Made by a program: the position numbers and the translations under genes. A DNA stretch of 64,000 nt, taken from Clostridia bacterium. Its GTDB lineage: Bacteria; Bacillota; Clostridia; UBA1381. Below, in pieces: positions 17,808 to 26,965 of this stretch (the stretch's first letter is position 1; every line of letters starts with the position of its first letter). The notes under the pieces are model-generated. The model saw only the letters and a list, made by a program, of their open reading frames with translations, was not told the origin of the DNA and did not search any database. The stretch spans positions 92,191 to 156,190 of the forward strand of contig JAGBHE010000095.1 of the NCBI GenBank assembly GCA_017935675.1, in the 5' to 3' direction.

Positions 17808-18308
17808 ATGATTATTTTAGGTATTGACCCAGGCTATGCAATAGTCGGAGTCGGCGTTATTGAATATAAAGGCAATAAATTCAGAACAATTTCTTACGGC
17901 GCAATTACAACGGAAGCCGGCGTGCCGACGCCGCAGCGCCTGCAAAAAATATATAACGAGCTGAATTTATGTATAGATACATACAAGCCTGACGCTGTTG
18001 CAGTTGAAGAGTTGTTTTTCAATTCAAATCAAAAAACAGCAATACAGGTTGCCCAGGCACGGGGCGTCATAATAATTTCAGCCGTAAACAAGAACGTACC
18101 TCTTTATGAATACACCCCGCTGCAAATTAAGCAGTCTGTAACAGGCTACGGACGTGCCGAAAAAAAACAAATTCAGCAAATGGTAAAGATGATGCTTGGT
18201 CTGAATGCAGTCCCGAAGCCGGATGATGTAGCGGATGCTCTTGCGGTAGCAATATGTCATGCCCATTCCAGCAACCTGAACGACAGGCTTAATATCAATA
18301 AAATGTAA
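17808..18308 (+). CDS. ruvC: Holliday junction endonuclease RuvC
   Basis: Dimeric RNase H-fold nuclease that resolves Holliday junctions made in recombination. Catalytic acids align as Asp7 ([10 protein letters not shown]), Glu67 (VAVEELFF), Asp140 and Asp143 ([16 protein letters not shown]); the 166-residue length is normal. AAAGGAG lies before the ATG. It precedes ruvA by about 100 bases, a gap that holds a separate promoter for ruvAB. Confidence 0.96.
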   Translation: MIILGIDPGYAIVGVGVIEYKGNKFRTISYGAITTEAGVPTPQRLQKIYNELNLCIDTYKPDAVAVEELFFNSNQKTAIQVAQARGVIIISAVNKNVPLYEYTPLQIKQSVTGYGRAEKKQIQQMVKMMLGLNAVPKPDDVADALAVAICHAHSSNLNDRLNINKM

Positions 18309-18349
18309 TGCTTTTGTAATATTTTAATATATTTTTAATATATTATCTG

Positions 18350-18378
18350 TTGACATCAGAAGGAATATAAGTTATTAT
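18350..18378 (+). promoter_or_regulatory. Promoter of the ruvA-ruvB-amidase-queA run
   Basis: TTGACA (18350-18355), 17-base spacer, TATTAT (18373-18378), ending 34 bases before the ruvA ATG. No LexA-type site is obvious around it. Confidence 0.75.
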
Positions 18379-18412
18379 ATTATTGTACTATTCTGACGAA
18401 AGGGAAAATTTC

Positions 18413-18997
18413 ATGTACAATTATATTAAAGGGAAATACATATGCTCCGGTGACGGCTTTATTGTTGTCGAGACAGGCGGAATCGGGTATACTATATACA
18501 CATCGCTGAATACAATCGGAAGATTCAGCAGCAAGGACAATATAACGGTTTATACATATTTATATCTCCGCGAAGGGATAATGGATTTATACGGATTTGC
18601 AACCGAGGAGGAGAGAAAAATGTTTCTGCACCTTATTTCAATTTCAGGTGTCGGTCCGAAGGCTGCAATTTCAATTCTATCCGTTGCCCCCCCCGAAAGC
18701 ATTGCTATTGCCATTTTAAACGGCGACTCAAAGCTGATACAAAAGGCTCAGGGTGTCGGTCCGAAGGTTGCACAGCGTGTTGTTATGGAGCTTAAGGACA
18801 AGCTCAAGGGAATAGAGATAAATGTTGACGATATGCCTTTCATTCCCGAATCTGATGATAACAGAAGCGAGGCGCTCAGTGCTTTGCTTGTTCTCGGATA
18901 TACAGAGGCTGAAGCGAAAGCTGCTGTTAAGGATATCAGCTGCGGGCTTACAACCGAAGAAATCATAAAGAATGCACTGAAGGCTATGCTGAAGTAG
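18413..18997 (+). CDS. ruvA: Holliday junction DNA helicase subunit RuvA
   Basis: Binds the four-way junction and loads RuvB. The 194-residue protein has the N-terminal OB fold ([30 protein letters not shown]), two helix-hairpin-helix motifs ([13 protein letters not shown] and [17 protein letters not shown]) and a C-terminal three-helix RuvB-binding domain ([16 protein letters not shown]). The start at 18413 is preferred over an ATG 30 bases upstream because AAAGGGAAAA precedes it and family proteins begin there. Confidence 0.96.
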   Translation: MYNYIKGKYICSGDGFIVVETGGIGYTIYTSLNTIGRFSSKDNITVYTYLYLREGIMDLYGFATEEERKMFLHLISISGVGPKAAISILSVAPPESIAIAILNGDSKLIQKAQGVGPKVAQRVVMELKDKLKGIEINVDDMPFIPESDDNRSEALSALLVLGYTEAEAKAAVKDISCGLTTEEIIKNALKAMLK

Positions 18998-19032
18998 CAG
19001 TCAGTCTGAAGCAAAAGGAGAAGGAATTTATT

Positions 19033-20049
19033 TTGTTTAACGATGAGGAACGCTTTGTTACAAGTGATTTTATTGCTGAGGACAACGAAATAGAAACAGG
19101 TCTCAGGCCAAAAAGACTTGATGAATACATCGGTCAGACAAAAGCAAAGGATAATTTGTCAATATACATAAAGGCTGCTCTTAACCGCCGTGAAGCTCTC
19201 GACCACGTACTGCTTCATGGGCCTCCGGGACTCGGCAAAACAACGCTTGCCGGAATTATCGCAAACGAGATGGGTGTTAATATAAGAATTACCAGCGGTC
19301 CTGCTATTGAGAAAGCGGGAGATATTGCTGCCATTCTTACAAATCTGTCCGAGCACGATATTTTATTCATCGATGAGATTCACAGAATGTCCCGAACGGT
19401 TGAAGAAATACTTTATCCTGCAATGGAGGATTATGCTCTTGATATTATAATAGGAAAAGGACCTTCTGCCCGCTCAATAAGACTTGATTTGCCGAAATTC
19501 ACTCTTATCGGAGCGACCACGAGAGTCGGTCTTCTTTCCGCACCCCTTCGCGACCGTTTCGGCGTTATTTCACGACTTGAGCTGTACAGCACGGAAGAGC
19601 TTAAAACAATAGTAAAGCGTTCTGCGTCTTTGCTTGATGTTGACATTTCCGATGACGGTGCTGCAGAAATTGCTTCACGTTCCCGCGGTACTCCGAGAAT
19701 TGCAAACAGATTTCTTAAAAGAGTCCGTGATTTTGCAGAGGTAAAATACAGCGGAAAAATCACGTGCCAAGTTGCAGACGACGCACTCGGCAGAATGGAG
19801 GTTGACAAACTCGGCCTTGACCAGACAGACCATCGTCTGCTTAAAGCAATGATTTTTAACTTCGGCGGAGGTCCCGTAGGACTTGACACCATTGCTGCCA
19901 CAATCGGCGAAGAGCCGTCAACAATAGAAGATGTTTATGAGCCGTACCTGCTTCAAATCGGATTTATCACACGAACTCCCCGCGGCAGAGTTGCCGCACC
20001 GGCAGCTTATATGCATCTTGGCATACCCTTTGAAGGAGGTAATACATGA
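19033..20049 (+). CDS. ruvB: Holliday junction DNA helicase subunit RuvB
   Basis: AAA+ motor of branch migration. Motifs are [12 protein letters not shown], Walker [10 protein letters not shown], Walker [10 protein letters not shown], sensor 1 LIGATTRVG, arginine finger region [11 protein letters not shown], sensor 2 GTPRIANR, and the C-terminal winged helix ending in TPRGRVA. Translation begins at TTG 19033, since AAAGGAG lies upstream and no ATG fits the conserved N-terminus. Its TGA overlaps the next gene's ATG by 4 bases. Confidence 0.97.
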   Translation: MFNDEERFVTSDFIAEDNEIETGLRPKRLDEYIGQTKAKDNLSIYIKAALNRREALDHVLLHGPPGLGKTTLAGIIANEMGVNIRITSGPAIEKAGDIAAILTNLSEHDILFIDEIHRMSRTVEEILYPAMEDYALDIIIGKGPSARSIRLDLPKFTLIGATTRVGLLSAPLRDRFGVISRLELYSTEELKTIVKRSASLLDVDISDDGAAEIASRSRGTPRIANRFLKRVRDFAEVKYSGKITCQVADDALGRMEVDKLGLDQTDHRLLKAMIFNFGGGPVGLDTIAATIGEEPSTIEDVYEPYLLQIGFITRTPRGRVAAPAAYMHLGIPFEGGNT

Positions 20050-21662
20050 TGAAAAAAATTTCTTATCTGATAGTTTTTTGCATTATTACATTTTTTTTCA
20101 ACACCTCCACGCATGCTATGACAATTCAATATGATGGAATAACCGAAGAATACACAGGTTCTGTTTATGACCTCAAAGTAAACGGAAAATCTGTTTCAAT
20201 GCCTATTCCGCCTATTATTTTCAATGACCGTGCCCTTGTTCCGGTTCGTGAAATATTTGAAGAGCTTGGCGCTTCGGTAGTCTATGAAGAGAAAACAAAA
20301 TGTGTTAACATCAGCTATTACGGAAATACGGTTTCTCTGTATATTAATAATCCTTCCGCGTACATCAACGGCAAGAAGACTGCAATTCCCGACAAAGCTG
20401 TGCCGAAGCTTATAAACATAGTTGGGTCATCGGCCAAAACAATGGTTCCTGTCCGCTTTATTTCCGAAAGTCTGAATATGAATGTTGATTTCAGAAATAA
20501 CACCATATATATTTCAAACGGCGATGAACCGGAAGACACTCCCGCTCCTACGCCGGGAAATACGCATAACAACCCGGCTGCAGGCGGCGGAAGCTCCGCT
20601 CTGACCGGAATAAGCTTTCTCTCTTCCGGGGAATCCGGAATTGTAATTACGGCGTCCATATCAGGTACTGTACCTGAAACAAATTCCTTTGCGCTCAGCA
20701 ATCCCACAAGATTTGTCATTGACCTTTCAGAGTGTAAGATGAATACGCCTCAAACCTCATATGATGTCGGAGTGTCCGGAATATCAAAAATCAGAATCGG
20801 CCATGAAAATAACAGAACAAGAATTGTAGTAGATGCAGAGAAAATATCCGATACCAAGGTATATACGGAAAATAACGCTGTAATAATAGAAGTATCTGCA
20901 TCCGGAGCACTGCCTTCAGAAACAGCGCCGCCAAGCAAGCCGGCTTTGCCGAGCTCCGGCGAAAATAATACTTCCTCAGCAAGCATTGAAAAAATACCCC
21001 ATGCAGAATATTCCAATTCACAGAAGCTTATAGTGATAGATGCAGGGCACGGCGGAAGTGACGGAGGAGCTCAAGGCAGTCTTGACGGCAAAACGGTCCT
21101 TGAAAAGGATTTGACCCTTTCAATTTCGAAAAAGGTCAGGGATACGCTTTCAGCAAAGGGCTACAATGTTGCTATGACGCGTGACAGCGATGAATATCCG
21201 ACGCTGAACGCACGTTCCGAATTTGCCAACGCGTCAAATGCCGCCGTCTTTGTCAGCGTACATATAAACTCTGTTGAATCAGCTCCGACAGCATCGGGAA
21301 CGGAGGTTTATTACTCATCAATCAACAATGAGGATTCTTACGGTGTAAAAAGCAGTTACCTTGCAAAATGCATTCTTGATGAGCTTATAAAAAACCTTGG
21401 TTCAAAAAACAGAGGTGTTAAACAAGCAAACCATGTTGTTACACGGACTTCACTTATGCCTGCGGCCCTGGTAGAGGTAGGATTCATTTCCAACACCGAC
21501 GAACTGGCTAATATGTGCAACGAAACATATCAGCAAAAGACTGCTGACAGCATTGCTGCCGGTATTGTAAAAGCACTCGAAAAAATTGCGATACCGGAAA
21601 ATAGGACAGAGCTCGAACAGCAGCGCGCTGCAGACTTGAATGAATGGGAGAAATCACAGTAA
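20046..21662 (+). CDS. N-acetylmuramoyl-L-alanine amidase with Cu-amine-oxidase-type and AMIN domains
   Basis: Exported cell-wall hydrolase. After a signal peptide (about 1-24) come a copper-amine-oxidase N-terminal-like module (about 40-158, with [16 protein letters not shown] and [12 protein letters not shown]), a Pro/Gly/Ser linker, an AMIN domain (about 187-285) that targets the envelope, a second linker, and an Amidase_3 catalytic domain (about 327-528). Zinc ligands are visible as His335 in IDAGHGGSD, Glu in LEKDLTLSI and His in VSVHINS; the catalytic Glu is in ALVEVGFIS. Starts at ATG 20046 overlapping the ruvB stop, after GAAGGAGG. Sits between ruvB and queA, an unusual but tight grouping. 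Confidence 0.92.
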   Translation: MMKKISYLIVFCIITFFFNTSTHAMTIQYDGITEEYTGSVYDLKVNGKSVSMPIPPIIFNDRALVPVREIFEELGASVVYEEKTKCVNISYYGNTVSLYINNPSAYINGKKTAIPDKAVPKLINIVGSSAKTMVPVRFISESLNMNVDFRNNTIYISNGDEPEDTPAPTPGNTHNNPAAGGGSSALTGISFLSSGESGIVITASISGTVPETNSFALSNPTRFVIDLSECKMNTPQTSYDVGVSGISKIRIGHENNRTRIVVDAEKISDTKVYTENNAVIIEVSASGALPSETAPPSKPALPSSGENNTSSASIEKIPHAEYSNSQKLIVIDAGHGGSDGGAQGSLDGKTVLEKDLTLSISKKVRDTLSAKGYNVAMTRDSDEYPTLNARSEFANASNAAVFVSVHINSVESAPTASGTEVYYSSINNEDSYGVKSSYLAKCILDELIKNLGSKNRGVKQANHVVTRTSLMPAALVEVGFISNTDELANMCNETYQQKTADSIAAGIVKALEKIAIPENRTELEQQRAADLNEWEKSQ

Positions 21663-22691
21663 ATGTTAAAAAAAAGCGATTTTTATTATGACCTGCCTCA
21701 GGAGCTGATAGCTCAGGAGCCCCTTGCAGACAGAAGCTCATCGCGGCTTCTTGTTCTTGACAAAAAAAGCGGCGAAATAAAGCACAGTCATTTTTATAAT
21801 ATTACAGATGAGCTGCACCCCGGTGACGTTCTTATTCTGAATGATACCAAGGTAATACCGGCAAGGCTTTACGGCTGCCGCGAGGATACGGGCGGAGCAA
21901 TTGAGTTTCTCCTGCTAAGCAAAAAAAGCCTGAATGAGTGGGAGGTTATCGTCAAGCCCGGAAAGCGGGCAAAGCCCGGACGCCGTTTTGCCTTCGGTAA
22001 CGGTGAGCTTAAGGCTGAGGTTATTGACATCGTAAATGACGGTAACAGAATCGTGCGGTTTGAGTATGAAGGAGTATTTGAAAACATTCTTCAAAAGCTT
22101 GGCGAAATGCCTCTTCCCCATTATATAACGCATAAGCTTGATGATCCTGACAGATATCAGACTGTCTATGCGAAAAATGACGGTTCGGCAGCGGCGCCAA
22201 CCGCCGGATTACACTTCACTCCGGAGCTTCTTGATAAAATTGAAGCCATGGGCGTGAGCATTGGCTATGTTACGCTGCACGTAGGTCTCGGAACCTTCAG
22301 ACCCGTAAAGGCAGAAAATATTACCGACCACAAAATGCACTCAGAATTTTATTTTCTTTCCTCTGAAACCGCAAACCTTATTAACAATGCAAAAAAAGAC
22401 GGAAGAAGGATTATTTCTGTCGGAACAACCGCAACGCGGGTGCTTGAAACCGTTGGCGCTTCCGGCTTCCCGCTCAAGGAAAGCAGCGGCTGGACTGACA
22501 TCTTTATTTACCCCGGCAAAAAATTTAATGTTATAGACGCGCTGATAACCAATTTTCATCTTCCGGAATCAACGCTTATAATGTTGGTCAGCGCACTTGC
22601 AGGACGTGATAATATAATGAACGCGTACGAAACTGCCGTCCGCGAAAAATACCGATTCTTCTCTTTCGGGGACGCGATGTTTATCCATTAA
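21663..22691 (+). CDS. queA: S-adenosylmethionine:tRNA ribosyltransferase-isomerase
   Basis: Makes epoxyqueuosine in tRNA by transferring the ribosyl part of AdoMet. The 342-residue protein begins [15 protein letters not shown] and shows [51 protein letters not shown] and [18 protein letters not shown]. Starts directly after the amidase stop. The tgt gene often found next to queA is not here. Confidence 0.96.
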   Translation: MLKKSDFYYDLPQELIAQEPLADRSSSRLLVLDKKSGEIKHSHFYNITDELHPGDVLILNDTKVIPARLYGCREDTGGAIEFLLLSKKSLNEWEVIVKPGKRAKPGRRFAFGNGELKAEVIDIVNDGNRIVRFEYEGVFENILQKLGEMPLPHYITHKLDDPDRYQTVYAKNDGSAAAPTAGLHFTPELLDKIEAMGVSIGYVTLHVGLGTFRPVKAENITDHKMHSEFYFLSSETANLINNAKKDGRRIISVGTTATRVLETVGASGFPLKESSGWTDIFIYPGKKFNVIDALITNFHLPESTLIMLVSALAGRDNIMNAYETAVREKYRFFSFGDAMFIH

Positions 22692-22713
22692 TTACAGACA
22701 GGAGATGATTTAC

Positions 22714-24330
22714 ATGAAAAAAACATTAACAATGATTACAGCATGCATTATTGCAATATCAAATCTTTTCTTTCCGGCACATATTTTAGCGGCGGAAAAT
22801 GATGTGCTATCAGCAAAAGCTGAACTGCAAAGCCTTAAAAAGCTTTATGATGAGTATGATTATACGGCTGAAAACTGGGCGCTTCTTGAAGACGCATATA
22901 TGGGCGGTCTTGCTGCAATTGACGCGGCAGAAGATATTGATTCGGCATATGCTGCACTGAACAGTGCGGCAGAGACCATGATCGGTATCGACCACAGGGG
23001 CGGCAGCGTTAAGGTATGTGTTTCTGTGGAAAAGCTTACAATAAATAAAGGCTTTATTGTTTTACCCGGCTTCGTGCGCGTAAGGAAATATGAACGCGCT
23101 TCTCAGGTTATTTCCGACTTTCTGACCGAAAAATATGACGGCGTAACAAGAAATCCGTATTCAGCTTCCGGAACAATTGAACACAATTTTGAACTGACAG
23201 GAGTTTATGAATCGTATATTGATACCGGAGATGATGAATATGACGAAATAGATGTTCCCGACTACCTGACAAACTACGTCGGTAAATATCTCCCACAGAG
23301 AGATAATAAGGGCTATATCAGAAAAGGCGACTATACAGATGAAAGCTGCTTTGTTTATTCAGTTAATAATAAATTTCCGAATGTAAGCGCCTCAGCTATT
23401 CCGGTCCTTGACGAGGACGTGCTCAGATGGCAGTTTTCAATTTACGGCAACGGCGCGGATGTGGGAGCAGGCAAGTATAATTCAGAAGCTACAATTTCAA
23501 GATTTCCCGACAAGGGCGAGCTTCTTTGGAAGATGGCGGACGTGAACGAAAAAAATGATCTTGAGCTCTTGCTTTCAGATGCGGATAATCAGAAAAAATA
23601 CAATGACGCTATGATTGTTCTGGAAAAATCAAACATATCACAAACCGCAGTTGACAGGGCTCTTAAAAAGATAGAGGCTCTTGTCCCGATAACTGAAAAG
23701 CCGCTGCAGCCGGAAGTTCCGGAAAATCCGGACGGAGATGAAGACTCGGAAAAACCGGAAATTGAAGCCCCGCTGCCGGATTTTTCATTTGATGATGTGC
23801 CGGAGACTCATTTTGCACATGAATACATAAATTTTCTTGCCGAAAAAGGAATATTAAGCGGAAGAACAGAAACGCAATTTGACCCGGACGGGTATGTAAC
23901 ACGTGCCGAATTCGTTGTAATGCTGGCAAGAGCCGCAGGCTCTGAAAATACCTCCGCAAACGTATTTGAGGATGTTCCCTCAGACGCCTGGTACAGCGGC
24001 GGCGTTGCGTTTGCATACAATGCAGGCATAACAAACGGAACATCGGAAAAGACCTTCTCGCCTGATGAAAAAATCACAAGAGAACAGCTTGCTGCAATGC
24101 TTAAGCGATTTGCAGACTTTTCGAAAATAACTCTGAAATCATCATCAGAGCACACGGCATTTTCCGATGAAGATGAAATATCGGATTACGCCTCAGAATG
24201 CGTCGCGATTATGCACGCATCAGGAATAATAGGAGGGCACGGTGATAACAGCTTTGCACCGAATAAAGCCGCAACGAGAGCTGAAACCGCAAAAATGCTT
24301 TCGCTTCTTCTTAAAATGCAGGAGAACTGA
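22714..24330 (+). CDS. SLH-domain surface protein with DUF4430-like region
   Basis: A signal peptide (about 1-27) is followed by a helical FIVAR-like segment (about 30-90), then a DUF4430-like region (about 95-270, from CVSVEKLTINKGFIVLPG), a Pro/Glu-rich linker near 335-355 and three C-terminal SLH units (about 358-415, 418-470, 480-535) with FDPDGYVTRAEFVVMLARA, TFSPDEKITREQLAAMLKRF and SFAPNKAATRAETAKML. So it is wall-bound with the N-terminal part exposed. The ATG at 22714 is chosen because CAGGAG lies 9 bases before it; an in-frame ATG 9 bases upstream would overlap that site. Function beyond anchoring is unknown; DUF4430 domains occur in cobalamin-binding and surface proteins. Confidence 0.82.
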   Translation: MKKTLTMITACIIAISNLFFPAHILAAENDVLSAKAELQSLKKLYDEYDYTAENWALLEDAYMGGLAAIDAAEDIDSAYAALNSAAETMIGIDHRGGSVKVCVSVEKLTINKGFIVLPGFVRVRKYERASQVISDFLTEKYDGVTRNPYSASGTIEHNFELTGVYESYIDTGDDEYDEIDVPDYLTNYVGKYLPQRDNKGYIRKGDYTDESCFVYSVNNKFPNVSASAIPVLDEDVLRWQFSIYGNGADVGAGKYNSEATISRFPDKGELLWKMADVNEKNDLELLLSDADNQKKYNDAMIVLEKSNISQTAVDRALKKIEALVPITEKPLQPEVPENPDGDEDSEKPEIEAPLPDFSFDDVPETHFAHEYINFLAEKGILSGRTETQFDPDGYVTRAEFVVMLARAAGSENTSANVFEDVPSDAWYSGGVAFAYNAGITNGTSEKTFSPDEKITREQLAAMLKRFADFSKITLKSSSEHTAFSDEDEISDYASECVAIMHASGIIGGHGDNSFAPNKAATRAETAKMLSLLLKMQEN

Positions 24331-24367
24331 AAAAAACCGCGAATACGCCATGTGTTCGCGGTTTTTT
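24331..24367. terminator. Bidirectional intrinsic terminator between convergent genes
   Basis: AAAAAACCGCGAA and TTCGCGGTTTTTT pair perfectly over 13 bp around an 11-base loop, with A and T tracts on both sides. It begins at the stop of the plus-strand SLH gene and serves the minus-strand gene ending at 24380 as well. Confidence 0.9.
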
Positions 24368-24379
24368 GAAAGGCGTAGG

Positions 24380-25234
24380 TTATGCCCTGTCATATATTTC
24401 TCTCAGTTTAGCAGACCGTATGTGGTACTCGGCTTCGTTCACACCCTCAAAAATCATCGGAATTTCACGCTTGTATTGCTTTACAAGAGAAAACAACGTA
24501 TCAAAGTCGAAAATACCGTCTCCTGCAAGCAGTGTGTGCATCTGATTATCGGAAATATTAAAGTCCTTTATATGAACAGCGTATGTCAAATCACCAAGCA
24601 GCTCAAACTGCTCCTTCATCATATCCGCCTGCTTTGTATAGTTCGATGCACTAATATAATTCACAGGGTCAAATATAACACCGACGTTAGGCGACGCAAG
24701 ATCATTTACAAGTCTTGCCATTTTTTCGGGAGTATTTATAATGTGTTGTTCAACTCCCTCAATACCGATCATAACTCCAAGCTTTTCAGCCGCTTCAACA
24801 AGAATGCCGAGACTTTCCAGACAAAATCTGTAGGCATTTTCAGTCTGATTCCTCGAGCGTGAATTGTCTTCTCCGACAAAGGTTGTTTCAAGACCAACCA
24901 TATCAGCATCCATAAACTTTGCATACTTCAGCTGTTCGATAAAATAATCAAGCTCATTAAACCTATTCTCGACATCAAAATGAACAGAGCGTATATACGC
25001 TCCCAGAACACTTACATGAATATTATTCATATCAAGAATGGATTTCATTTTTCTTGCATATGCCGGAGTAAAAAGCCCCTTTCTGAAATCAGGAAAGCTT
25101 TTTTTGATTGCAAGCTGTATGTTCTCAACTCCCGTTTCGGCACACTTTATTGATAATTCCGTAAAACCGGCAGCATCAAAATCATGCCCTCTTACACCAA
25201 ACCTTAATGATTTATCACGTTTTCTTGTTTCCAT
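24380..25234 (-). CDS. Sugar phosphate isomerase/epimerase family TIM-barrel protein
   Basis: A 284-residue AP-endonuclease-2/xylose-isomerase-like barrel. Characteristic positions include LRFGVRGHDF at the start, VSVLGAYIRSVHFDV, the metal-ligand-type Glu in MVGLETTFVGED, IGIEGVEQHI, GVIFDPVNYI, YAVHIKDFNI and the terminal IFEGVNE, giving Glu/Asp/His ligands for a divalent ion. The substrate is unclear: such proteins act on keto sugars, inosose or hydroxypyruvate. The start at 25234 is supported by AAAGGAG; an ATG 18 bases upstream overlaps that site. It follows proC by 20 bases, so probably in its operon, but a pathway link is not evident. Confidence 0.8.
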   Translation of the reverse strand: METRKRDKSLRFGVRGHDFDAAGFTELSIKCAETGVENIQLAIKKSFPDFRKGLFTPAYARKMKSILDMNNIHVSVLGAYIRSVHFDVENRFNELDYFIEQLKYAKFMDADMVGLETTFVGEDNSRSRNQTENAYRFCLESLGILVEAAEKLGVMIGIEGVEQHIINTPEKMARLVNDLASPNVGVIFDPVNYISASNYTKQADMMKEQFELLGDLTYAVHIKDFNISDNQMHTLLAGDGIFDFDTLFSLVKQYKREIPMIFEGVNEAEYHIRSAKLREIYDRA

Positions 25235-25254
25235 ATTTGCAGCTCCTTTCACTT

Positions 25255-26049
25255 TTACGCCATAGAAGATGACTTATCACGGCATACTGCCATTGCTTCT
25301 ATAATACTGCTGCGAAAACCAAGCTCTTCAAGCTTTGCCACAGCATCAATTGTTGTTCCCTTCGGGGAACAAACCATATCCTTAAGCTCTCCGGGATGCT
25401 TTCCTGTTTCAAGTACCATCTTCGCGCTTCCGAGAACCGCCTGTGCCGCAAATTTGTATGCAGACTCTCTCGTCATTCCTCCCTGCACTGCCGCGTCTGC
25501 CATAGCCTCAATCATCATAAATACATAAGCAGGTGATGAACCGCTGACCGCTGTAACAGTGTCCATAAGACCTTCAGAAACAACCTCGCATTTTCCGAAG
25601 CTTTCAAGTATTTCCGTTACTTCTTTAAGTCCTTCCGCTCCGGGCTTATTCGCGCATACAGCACTCATCGCCTCTCCTACAAGCGCAGGGGTATTCGGCA
25701 TTACACGCACTATTTTTTTATCATTGCCCAAGCCCTCTTCAAGTTTTGCAAGACTAATGCCTGCCGCAATTGACACAACGGTTGTGGATTGTTTTACGAA
25801 GCTGTTTATTTCTTTCATAACCTCAGCAATAACGTTCGGCTTGACACAAAGGAAAAGAATATCGGCTTTTTCCGCCGCGGCTTTGTTGTCTGTTGTCACT
25901 TCAGCGGAATATCTGTCATGTATACGCTTCAAGGTGCTGTCATTTTTATCTGATACTATAATATTCCCTCCCGGCGCAAGCCCGGAGCTGACAATGCCGC
26001 CTATAATCGCACCTCCCATATTTCCGCTTCCAATAAAACCAATTTTCAT
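25255..26049 (-). CDS. proC: Pyrroline-5-carboxylate reductase
   Basis: Reduces pyrroline-5-carboxylate to proline with NAD(P)H. The N-terminal Rossmann motif IGFIGSGNMGGAIIGG, FLCVKPNVIAEVM, VSIAAGISLAKLE, RVMPNTPALVGEAMSA and the signature AVSGSSPAYVFMMIEAM, then MVCSPKGTTIDAV, cover the family pattern. The 264-residue length is normal. AAAGGAATG precedes the ATG. Genes for proA and proB are not nearby. Confidence 0.96.
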   Translation of the reverse strand: MKIGFIGSGNMGGAIIGGIVSSGLAPGGNIIVSDKNDSTLKRIHDRYSAEVTTDNKAAAEKADILFLCVKPNVIAEVMKEINSFVKQSTTVVSIAAGISLAKLEEGLGNDKKIVRVMPNTPALVGEAMSAVCANKPGAEGLKEVTEILESFGKCEVVSEGLMDTVTAVSGSSPAYVFMMIEAMADAAVQGGMTRESAYKFAAQAVLGSAKMVLETGKHPGELKDMVCSPKGTTIDAVAKLEELGFRSSIIEAMAVCRDKSSSMA

Positions 26050-26068
26050 TATAATACATTCCTTTCGT

Positions 26069-26791
26069 TTATGAATTCATAAGATAGCTTATCTCACCGG
26101 AGGTCAGATGACGCCAATGACCGGACGGGAGATTGCCAAGCTCAACATTTCCGATTTTTATCCGCTTAAGATAAGTCACCTTGCAGCCTACAGCCTCAAA
26201 CATCTTACGTATCTGGCGGTTTCTGCCCTCATGTATTGTAATATTAAATGTAGTCCTGCCTTTTTCCGCTTTCAGCATTTCCACCTCTGCGGGACTTGTT
26301 ACATAATCCTCAATATGCACGCCGTGACGAAGGGCCTTTATACCTTTAATTGTAATTCCTCCGTTTATCTCAACATAGTATGTTTTTGATGTGTTAAATT
26401 TAGGATGTGCTATATGAAAATTAAAATCACCGTCATTTGTCATAAGCAAAAGCCCCTCAGTCTCAAAGTCAAGTCTCCCGACAGGCACAAGCCTTGCACT
26501 TATATCATTTTTTATAAGATCAATAACTGTCGGTCTTTCAAACTGATCCTTTACCGTTGTTACATATCCGGCAGGCTTATTCAGCATGATATAATACTTT
26601 TTCATTGCAGGCTTCAGTTCTTCCCCCGAAAGACTGACCTTATCCGCGCCGACCTCGACTTTTATTCCCATTTCGCGGATAACTTTTCCGTTAACCGAAA
26701 CCTTTCCGTCTGCGATAAGCCTTTCAGCCTCACGTCTTGAAGCCGCACCGCACATTGAAATATATTTTTGCAGCCGAACTATTTCACCCAT
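26069..26791 (-). CDS. rluB: rRNA pseudouridine synthase, RsuA/RluB family
   Basis: The 240-residue protein has an N-terminal S4 RNA-binding domain (RLQKYISMCGAASRREAERLI) and the RsuA-type catalytic domain with the Asp in VGRLDFETEGLLLMTNDGD and the closing EGRNRQIRKMFEAVG. RluB-type enzymes modify the peptidyl-transferase region of 23S rRNA; the exact target is inferred from family. ATG 26791 is chosen because AAGGAG precedes it; an ATG 21 bases upstream encodes a MADKEKN tail formed by that site. First gene of rluB-proC-barrel run. Confidence 0.85.
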   Translation of the reverse strand: MGEIVRLQKYISMCGAASRREAERLIADGKVSVNGKVIREMGIKVEVGADKVSLSGEELKPAMKKYYIMLNKPAGYVTTVKDQFERPTVIDLIKNDISARLVPVGRLDFETEGLLLMTNDGDFNFHIAHPKFNTSKTYYVEINGGITIKGIKALRHGVHIEDYVTSPAEVEMLKAEKGRTTFNITIHEGRNRQIRKMFEAVGCKVTYLKRIKIGNVELGNLPSGHWRHLTSGEISYLMNS

Positions 26792-26894
26792 GTTTTTCTC
26801 CTTATCTGCCATATAATAAATTTACCCATTACATATTATAGCACAAAAAAAACGGATAGTCAACTCATACATTAATTTTAACGATTTTTTATGA

Positions 26895-26939
26895 TAAAAT
26901 AAAAGACAGCGGGAAGCGACGAAGCTTTCCGCTGTCTTT
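26895..26939 (-). terminator. Terminator at the end of the polysaccharide locus
   Basis: AAAGACAGCGG plus AAGC (26902-26917) pairs with GCTT plus CCGCTGTCTTT (26924-26939) over 16 positions with one wobble and a 6-base loop, and on the minus strand is followed by TATTTTATC. It lies 27 bases beyond the stop of the GH105-like gene, the last of the long minus-strand run. Confidence 0.85.
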
Positions 26940-26965
26940 ATGCACCGCCGATATGCATACGATTT

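Noticed and set aside
19431..19901. 156-codon open frame antisense to ruvB
   Set aside because: Lies fully inside conserved ruvB; no ribosome site and no recognisable protein features.
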